From NCBI GenBank assembly GCA_002419285.1, contig DIFU01000006.1:1-19137 (forward strand): 19,137 nt of DNA, read 5' to 3'. A model generated the notes under the pieces. The model had not been told where the DNA came from and did not search any database. It saw only the letters and a program-made list of their open reading frames with translations. A program made the position numbers and the translations under genes. Source of the stretch: Prolixibacteraceae bacterium UBA5740 (GTDB lineage: Bacteria > Bacteroidota > Bacteroidia > Bacteroidales > Prolixibacteraceae). Below are positions 14,583-19,137 of this stretch, piece by piece. Position 1 is the first letter of the stretch, and every line of letters starts with the position of its first letter.

Positions 14583-14594
14583 CGAAATATTTCG
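14583..14594. promoter_or_regulatory. Perfect palindrome upstream of pdxH (possible operator)
   Basis: CGAAATATTTCG is a perfect 12-bp palindrome 9 bases before the pdxH start codon, in the leader or promoter region. It could be a repressor site or chance. The rest of the divergent interval up to 14799 shows no exact TAnnTTTG box for either gene. It also contains a possible 7-bp stem, ATCCCGT/ATGGGAT, near 14698-14716 in the leader of the next gene. Confidence 0.35.
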
Positions 14595-14799
14595 TTTGAA
14601 TGCAAGGTAAACAATTTTTCCCTTGCTGTTGTTTATAAAAGAGTAATAGGTCCGTTTTATTTGTATTCAAAATTATTCGTATCCGGAGCAAAAGTCCATC
14701 CCGTATTTCATGGGATAGGCCAGGGTGTTGAAGAGAAGGACGGGAAAAGCGGATCAACGGTTTTAAATCAGATATTAACAATCAAAATTACTGAAAGCT

Positions 14800-15411
14800 A
14801 TGAAAAGAGGATTATTTGTTGTTTTAGCATTGATTTTTGGAGTGGTTTCCCACGTGGAGGCCCAAAAATTCAGTATCGGTGACAAGGCTGTCCATACCGA
14901 TGTAAAAATGACCGATGTGACCGGTGCCAAATACAGCATCGATGATGTTAAAGGTGAGAATGGCGTTTTGATGGTGTTTTCCTGCAACAGCTGTCCATTC
15001 GTGATAAAATGGGAAGACCGCTACAATGAACTGAAAAAATATGCCGACCAAAACAAGGTAGGTTTTATTGTCTTGAATTCGAACTGCGCCAACCGTGGTA
15101 CCACCGAGTCGATGGAGGAGATGAAAAAGCATGCCCAGGAAAAAGGTTATCAGTTCCCCTACGTAATTGATGGTGGCAGCAAGCTTGCCAATGCACTTGT
15201 GGCTCAAACCACCCCTCACGCCTTTCTGTTCGACAAGGAAATGAAATTGGTGTATAAAGGGGTAATCGACGACAATCACGAAAATGCCTCGGCTGTCAAA
15301 ACTGCTTATGTGAAAGATGCGATCAAAGCTATTTCGAGCGGAAAAAATGTAGCTGTGGCTGAAACCAAACCGATGGGATGTGGAATTAAGAGGGCCCAGG
15401 CTTCTTTGTAG
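14800..15411 (+). CDS. Exported thioredoxin-like (redoxin domain) protein
   Basis: A 203-residue protein with a signal peptide (1-21, cleavage likely after VEA) and a thioredoxin-fold AhpC/TSA-redoxin-like domain. The active-site motif is CNSCPFV, a CxxC pair at Cys62 and Cys65. The region VLNSNCANR (91-99) adds Cys96, and TTPHAFLFDKE (137-147) holds the cis-proline loop. The C-terminal MGCGIKR (Cys194) resembles the GCxIKW ending of a known group of periplasmic redoxins. It probably acts as a thiol oxidoreductase or peroxiredoxin-like protein in the periplasm; the substrate is unknown. It is transcribed alone, divergent from pdxH, and ends at a strong terminator. Confidence 0.9.
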   Translation: MKRGLFVVLALIFGVVSHVEAQKFSIGDKAVHTDVKMTDVTGAKYSIDDVKGENGVLMVFSCNSCPFVIKWEDRYNELKKYADQNKVGFIVLNSNCANRGTTESMEEMKKHAQEKGYQFPYVIDGGSKLANALVAQTTPHAFLFDKEMKLVYKGVIDDNHENASAVKTAYVKDAIKAISSGKNVAVAETKPMGCGIKRAQASL

Positions 15412-15431
15412 GTAGTTGCTGAATGATATTT

Positions 15432-15464
15432 AAAAAGGCAGGGGGAAATCCACTGCCTTTTTTT
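15432..15464 (+). terminator. Rho-independent terminator after the thioredoxin-like gene
   Basis: A perfect 10-bp stem, AAAAAGGCAG (15432-15441) against CTGCCTTTTT (15453-15462), has an 11-base loop and runs into seven T. The A-rich left arm would also supply a T-run on the minus strand, so it could stop the convergent NIPSNAP gene as well. Confidence 0.9.
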
Positions 15465-15513
15465 GATATATGTAAAAGTTTGGTCACTTGGTTCTTAAGA
15501 CCGGTTTTTCTTT

Positions 15514-16293
15514 TTATAACTGAGATCCCTCTTCAGGGATAAGGAATACCCGGTGAATGGTGCTTACAGTATTGGCATATTCCGGCTTATCGCGCATGCC
15601 AATCCACTCAGGATGTGGGCTAAACTTTCCCCAAGCCTCGTCGCGGTGGTTCATGTCCCTGAACCAAAGCATATATGTCAGGGCAGGAAGGTGTCGGCCA
15701 GCCAGGTTTTTACCAAAAAATACAGAATTCAAACCCACTTTATCGAATAGCGGCAGTTCTTCCTTATTGAACATGAGAACCTTTCTGCGACTGGCATCCT
15801 CGTTGTAACTTTCATAGATCCTTAATTCAAAGAGCCCACGTGAAGCGTCAGGTTGACGGACCTGGGGGATTGCATCCAGGGCTTCGAGCAGGAGGGTTTC
15901 ATAACGGTCAAACAATGGCCGGTCCGAAGGGAGTTCATTGTATGCTTTTGCCTTGGCCTGAATATCCGGATCATGGTCCATCTTGTTCTTCAGGGTAAAA
16001 TATTGTTCCATATCGGGGAAACAAAGCAGTACATACAACATCGGGGGTTCCTGAAGGGAGTATTCCCCGAAAATGCCGACTTTGCCACCTTGCTCATTAA
16101 GCATTGGAGCTACAACGTCAAGCAAATATTTCTTGAGCTGCGATTTGCCCCCGCCTTTAAGATGGTACTTCCTGAGTTCATAAATCGCTTTTTTGGGTTG
16201 GTCTGCCGGGGCAGTAATCCCTGCAGCAGCAGGAAATGCAGCTGCCATGCCTGCAGTGGCCGCTGATTGTCGGATAAAAGTTCTTCTTTTCAT
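15514..16293 (-). CDS. NIPSNAP family protein with Tat signal
   Basis: A 259-residue protein. The N-terminus KRRTFIRQ is a twin-arginine motif (Arg3-Arg4) followed by an Ala/Gly-rich hydrophobic stretch to about residue 25, indicating export by the Tat system in a folded state. Two alpha/beta-barrel (dimeric ferredoxin-like) repeats follow. The first begins YELRKYHLKGGGKSQLKKYL near 39-58 and the second FELRIYESYNEDASRRKV near 155-172; both match the NIPSNAP pattern. NIPSNAP-like proteins in Bacteroidota have no assigned reaction. It has no close partner gene. An exported enzyme or a ligand-binding protein are both possible. Confidence 0.85.
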   Translation of the reverse strand: MKRRTFIRQSAATAGMAAAFPAAAGITAPADQPKKAIYELRKYHLKGGGKSQLKKYLLDVVAPMLNEQGGKVGIFGEYSLQEPPMLYVLLCFPDMEQYFTLKNKMDHDPDIQAKAKAYNELPSDRPLFDRYETLLLEALDAIPQVRQPDASRGLFELRIYESYNEDASRRKVLMFNKEELPLFDKVGLNSVFFGKNLAGRHLPALTYMLWFRDMNHRDEAWGKFSPHPEWIGMRDKPEYANTVSTIHRVFLIPEEGSQL

Positions 16294-16385
16294 AAGCGAA
16301 TCAGTTAAGCTATAATTTCCATTATTGTTAACAGAGTGTAATTTTAATCAATTCATTTTAAATTTGAGATGTTTGACGATGCTAA

Positions 16386-16943
16386 TTATTGGGTTTTTTC
16401 CTGTTTTTCGTCTAAGGGTATGGTCATCCCCGGGTACAATACAATCTTTCTCTTTCCTGTAGATTGCATTTCAATTTTTTCGTCCTGTGCAGACTGAAGG
16501 GAAGGACTGAAATAGACATAGTAGATTGACGGATGGGGAATCAGTAACCTGCAGGTTTTTTGGGGAGGGATTTGGATTCCCATATAATCACAATAGATAC
16601 TGTCGGACAATTCATAGTCTGATAACATGTTGACATATAAGGTGTCCTGACTGGTATTTTTAAGTTTCACCCGTTTAAAGGCACCGCTCCCAATGGTGGG
16701 TTGGAAGACAGGTTCCATATTCATGATCATCGAAAGAATAACTGAGCCAACCGACAGGGCCGAAGTCGCGGCAATGTTGCCGCCTCGATTCGATTTCATC
16801 ATTTTATGTTTTTCCAGACTTTCGGTGTCGGTAATATATTTTGTTGTAGTGCAGGCATTTATAACGATGAATATAAGTATTGCTTTCACTGAAAGGATAA
16901 ATGCTTTATGCAAAAGGGATGTCGGTATTTTCATAATAGTCAT
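16386..16943 (-). CDS. Hypothetical lipoprotein
   Basis: I do not recognise this 185-residue protein. Residues 14-30 are hydrophobic and end VINAC, a lipobox with Cys31 followed by TTT, so it is probably lipidated. A second, Ala/Ser/Met-rich hydrophobic stretch lies at about 55-75. The remainder (about 80-175) is beta-rich, with polar turns such as KLKNTSQDTLYVN and a pattern of alternating Tyr/Ile. It ends with a charged KQEKTQ tail. The ATG at 16934 (MKIPTS) is an equally good start. A TATCTTTG box lies 22 bases upstream. It stands alone between the NIPSNAP gene and tRNA-Ser. Confidence 0.7.
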   Translation of the reverse strand: MTIMKIPTSLLHKAFILSVKAILIFIVINACTTTKYITDTESLEKHKMMKSNRGGNIAATSALSVGSVILSMIMNMEPVFQPTIGSGAFKRVKLKNTSQDTLYVNMLSDYELSDSIYCDYMGIQIPPQKTCRLLIPHPSIYYVYFSPSLQSAQDEKIEMQSTGKRKIVLYPGMTIPLDEKQEKTQ

Positions 16944-16965
16944 TGGCCATGGTCAGTTTTTATTA

Positions 16966-16973
16966 CAAAGATA
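16966..16973 (-). promoter_or_regulatory. -7 box of the hypothetical lipoprotein gene
   Basis: On the minus strand this is TATCTTTG, an exact TAnnTTTG match. A TTTTG lies 15 bases upstream (16991-16989 for its TTG), slightly close for a -33 element. The box ends 22 bases before the ATG at 16943. Confidence 0.5.
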
Positions 16974-17024
16974 AAACATAGGGTATTGCAAAAATAAAAA
17001 ATCCCTAAATTTGAACTCTCGAAT

Positions 17025-17112
17025 GGAAAGCTGCCGGAGTGGTCGATCGGGGCAGACTCGAAATCTGTTGTACCGCTATGCGGTACCGGGGGTTCGAATC
17101 CCTCGCTTTCCG
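17025..17112 (+). tRNA. tRNA-Ser (anticodon CGA)
   Basis: An 88-base class II tRNA. The acceptor stem is GGAAAGC (17025-17031) against GCTTTCC (17105-17111), with discriminator G at 17112. The anticodon stem CAGA/TCTG encloses the loop CTCGAAA, giving anticodon CGA at 17059-17061, which reads UCG. The long variable arm GTACCGC-TAT-GCGGTAC is the mark of serine tRNAs. The T-arm is GGGGG-TTCGAAT-CCCTC. CCA is not encoded and must be added after transcription. Confidence 0.96.
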
Positions 17113-17126
17113 CTGATATACCCCGG

Positions 17127-17173
17127 GGATGACATCTTTTCCGATGCTTGGTTCAAAGGTTAAGGTGTCATCC
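17127..17173. repeat. Inverted repeat between tRNA-Ser and the hemerythrin/PAS gene
   Basis: GGATGACATC (17127-17136) and GGTGTCATCC (17164-17173) pair over 10 bp with one G-T wobble, around a 27-base loop. TTCTCTT follows. It could end the tRNA transcript or form a leader structure for the gene that starts at 17196. Confidence 0.5.
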
Positions 17174-17195
17174 TTCTCTTAAAAAATTGCCCGCT

Positions 17196-18401
17196 ATGTC
17201 TGAATTTCTCAATCACGATCAAGTACGTACCACCCGACTTACCGAATATTGCACACGACTGATTTCCGGTGAGAACGGCCGGATGCTTTACGATGAGTAT
17301 TTTTTAGAAATAGAGACGGTTACTCCCGAAAACGCCATGGAGGTTTTTGATAACCTTCTCTTGGGCGATCTTCCTTTTAATGCCATAAGGATGAATGTCG
17401 GGAAGATCATGAACATCTTCTTCAAATCACTGGAGTCATTTCCGCTGATTCAGCCTGGGGAAGATCATTTCCTGCATTTCATGATGCTCGAGAACCGGGA
17501 GGTAGAGAAAAGGATGCAGGAAGTGAAGGATGTGGTGAAATCGTTCCAGGGGGCTCCTGATGCCCAAAAAGCTGAATATAAACTGCGCCTTCGTGAGAAG
17601 ATTGAAGCGCTTCGGCCATACGAACTCCATTACATCAAAAAGGAAAATATCCTTTTCCCGCTTATTGAAAGCAGGTATCCTTCATACCGGTGCCTTCAGC
17701 TGATGTGGACATTCCACGACGACTTCAGGGCGAGCCTGAAAGCCCTTGACCAGATCCTGAATAACGAAAATCCCGATGAACAAACCCTGAACAGGGAGTT
17801 AGGCAAGTTATTTTTCGTAGTGCTTCCCATCATTTTCAGGGAAGAAAAGGTGGTGTATCCCATGGCATTGAAAATGATCCCCGAAGAGATTTGGTCAGGA
17901 CTGGCCGAACAGTCGGCCGACGTGGGCTGGTGCTACATCGGTGAGCCTGAACTGAAAGGATTCGGTCCCAAAGTGGTTTCCGGGCTTCCCGATGATTTGG
18001 TTGACCTGAACACAGGTGCCTTGTCGGCTGCCCAGATCATCATGATGATGAAAAGCCTGCCCGTCGATATCACCTTCATTGATGAGCACGATCAGGTGCG
18101 CTATTTCTCGGGCATCAAACACCGCATATTTCCCAGATCGAAGGCGATTATCGGACGCAAGGTGCAAAACTGCCACCCGCCGTCGAGTGTCCACATCGTG
18201 AATGAAATCGTGGATGCCTTCCGCAAGGGCGAAAGGGATGTGGCTGAGTTTTGGATCCAGATGAAAGGACGGTTTATCCATATCCGATATTTTGCCCTCC
18301 GTGACCCGCAACAGAATTACCGGGGAACCATTGAGGTAAGCCAGGACGTGACCGGAATACGTAAATTACAGGGCGAACAGCGGTTATTATCCTGGAAGTA
18401 G
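17196..18401 (+). CDS. DUF438-like protein with hemerythrin-type and PAS domains
   Basis: A 401-residue soluble protein. The N-terminal helical part (1-80) resembles the DUF438 region. It is followed by a hemerythrin-like helical bundle (about 85-230) with candidate metal ligands His91, His94, His145, Glu149, His174 and the REE pair near 205-207. The C-terminal PAS domain (about 285-395) has the strongly conserved block GRKVQNCHPPSSV near 320-332, EFWIQMKGRFIHIRYFALRD at about 351-370 and a closing LQGEQRLLSWK. Similar proteins are thought to sense oxygen, redox state or nitric oxide, but no enzymatic output domain is present here. The frame is open to 17148; ATG 17196 (MSEFLNHDQ) is chosen by family alignment. 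It follows tRNA-Ser by 83 bases, and no terminator was seen after it. Confidence 0.87.
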   Translation: MSEFLNHDQVRTTRLTEYCTRLISGENGRMLYDEYFLEIETVTPENAMEVFDNLLLGDLPFNAIRMNVGKIMNIFFKSLESFPLIQPGEDHFLHFMMLENREVEKRMQEVKDVVKSFQGAPDAQKAEYKLRLREKIEALRPYELHYIKKENILFPLIESRYPSYRCLQLMWTFHDDFRASLKALDQILNNENPDEQTLNRELGKLFFVVLPIIFREEKVVYPMALKMIPEEIWSGLAEQSADVGWCYIGEPELKGFGPKVVSGLPDDLVDLNTGALSAAQIIMMMKSLPVDITFIDEHDQVRYFSGIKHRIFPRSKAIIGRKVQNCHPPSSVHIVNEIVDAFRKGERDVAEFWIQMKGRFIHIRYFALRDPQQNYRGTIEVSQDVTGIRKLQGEQRLLSWK

Positions 18402-18643
18402 ACAGTAAACCCAACAAGCCAGGTCACGAACCAACCTGTCGAAACCATGCATTCTCCTGTCTGCGGGCATCCATTGGGCACTCTGGTGCATGAATTAATT
18501 TGAGGCTTCCCAAAGACCTGGATAACCCAAAATATCTTTGATGCCAATCAGAGACGGATGTCAATGATTGAGGTGTGTGACTCATGATAAATCACGTTTG
18601 CATTGGGCCATAAACTCTTGGCATTCCCCGGTAAATCCAATAT
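18402..18643. other. Gene-free interval
   Basis: 242 bases separate the convergent hemerythrin/PAS and sialate esterase genes. I see no terminator hairpin, promoter box or RNA gene. The octamer CATTGGGC occurs at 18471-18478 and again at 18601-18607 (partial), but this is too short to call a repeat. The interval may be decayed sequence. Confidence 0.5.
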
Positions 18644-19137
18644 TTATTTTGTCCTGAAAGGATCGGTAGGCAATCCGGCCGAATTATACAGGTTCACGTC
18701 GTCAGGATTGTCGGCCCACCCATAGCGCAATTTCACGGGAGCCTTGACTTGATCGGAATAAACCACTACCTGGTTGCGGTTGATGATTTGTGCCTGTGCC
18801 CAATGGAATTTTAGGTCGGCCCCGGCTATAGTGAAGCCTTTCACATACCCATACTTGTCTTTCGCCACCAAACCGTCGGCTACATGGTCGAAAGTCACGA
18901 TGGCCTTATTGTCTTGCCATTCAACCGACTTAAAAACCGGACCTGAGTATACGATATCTTTGCCATAGGCAACTTTCAGTGCATTGAGTGCCAAACGGTA
19001 GCCTACATCCTGCTTGTTCCTCGGGTGGATATCATTGGCCTCGCCTATGTCAATGGCCAGCGCCATGCCTGTATTCGGCAGCGACAAGGTCATGCTCTGG
19101 GCTTCCCTGAGTTCGGCCCAGCCACTTTCGCCTGGTA
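18644..19137 (-). CDS. Sialate O-acetylesterase family protein, C-terminal part (partial)
   Basis: A minus-strand gene enters from the right edge; about 163 C-terminal codons are visible. The frame is open to the last base: the segment GESGWAELREAQSM precedes the first internal Met. It is followed by TGMALAIDIGEANDIHPRNK, which matches the catalytic C-terminal block of SGNH-type sialate O-acetylesterases (Asp-x-x-His in DIHPRNKQ). The tail WADNPDDVNLYNSAGLPTDPF is the typical ending of the family, where sugar or acetylxylan esters are hydrolysed. The family usually carries a signal peptide and acts in the periplasm or outside the cell in polysaccharide breakdown. The N-terminus with the catalytic Ser lies outside the window. 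Confidence 0.92.
   Translation of the reverse strand, partial: PGESGWAELREAQSMTLSLPNTGMALAIDIGEANDIHPRNKQDVGYRLALNALKVAYGKDIVYSGPVFKSVEWQDNKAIVTFDHVADGLVAKDKYGYVKGFTIAGADLKFHWAQAQIINRNQVVVYSDQVKAPVKLRYGWADNPDDVNLYNSAGLPTDPFRTK

Noticed and set aside
18317..18547. Minus-strand open frame of 76 residues after the hemerythrin/PAS gene
   Set aside because: It overlaps the 3' end of a well-supported gene on the other strand, is rich in Cys and Trp with no domain pattern, and has no promoter box.
18471..18607. CATTGGGC occurring twice as a possible repeat or decayed mobile element
   Set aside because: Eight bases in 140 is expected by chance, and there is no transposase-like sequence or terminal inverted repeat.

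Overview
The window looks like ordinary chromosome of a member of the Bacteroidota, probably of the Bacteroidales/Marinilabiliales type, although the sequence alone does not fix the genus. Three things support this. The families are typical of that phylum: a DUF3276 PUR-alpha-like protein, a 316-residue NusB, a YbbR-CoaE pair, a YajC-DUF1573-NusB run, and a DnaX with a Bacteroidota-like tail. Seven gene starts are preceded by a TAnnTTTG box, the -7 element of the Bacteroidota primary sigma factor. Shine-Dalgarno sequences are mostly weak or absent. No insertion sequence, prophage, CRISPR array or defence system was seen.

Layout. Positions 1-113 hold the start of tex on the minus strand, divergent from ffh, which is followed by folD and a clear terminator (2544-2577). 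A single DUF3276 gene follows. It converges on a minus-strand block read from high to low coordinates: nusB, a DUF1573 lipoprotein gene, yajC, a terminator, then ybbR, coaE and a TerB-DnaJ (DjlA-like) gene with overlapping ends. Upstream of nusB a minus-strand pair, threonine aldolase and rhomboid protease, is coupled by a TAATG junction. Divergent from it runs a plus-strand pair, a GPP34 (GOLPH3-like) protein and a class I photolyase, separated by 5 bases. A bidirectional terminator separates phr from an exported glutathione peroxidase on the minus strand.

Next comes dnaX. It is the most interesting locus: the ATPase part ends in a run of ten A followed at once by TAG, and the tau-like tail continues in the -1 frame, with small inverted repeats on both sides of the run. 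This is the arrangement expected of a slippage-decoded gamma/tau gene. pdxH converges on dnaX. Then come an exported thioredoxin-like protein, a Tat-exported NIPSNAP-domain protein, an unrecognised lipoprotein, tRNA-Ser(CGA), a hemerythrin/PAS protein of the DUF438 kind, and the C-terminal end of a sialate O-acetylesterase running off the right edge.

Functionally this is mostly housekeeping: protein targeting (ffh, yajC), folate, CoA and PLP metabolism (folD, coaE, pdxH), transcription antitermination (nusB), replication (dnaX), DNA repair (phr) and envelope or redox functions (gpx, thioredoxin-like, DUF1573, rhomboid). The observations most worth checking are the dnaX slippage cassette, the GPP34-photolyase pair, and several inverted repeats in leaders and intergenic regions.
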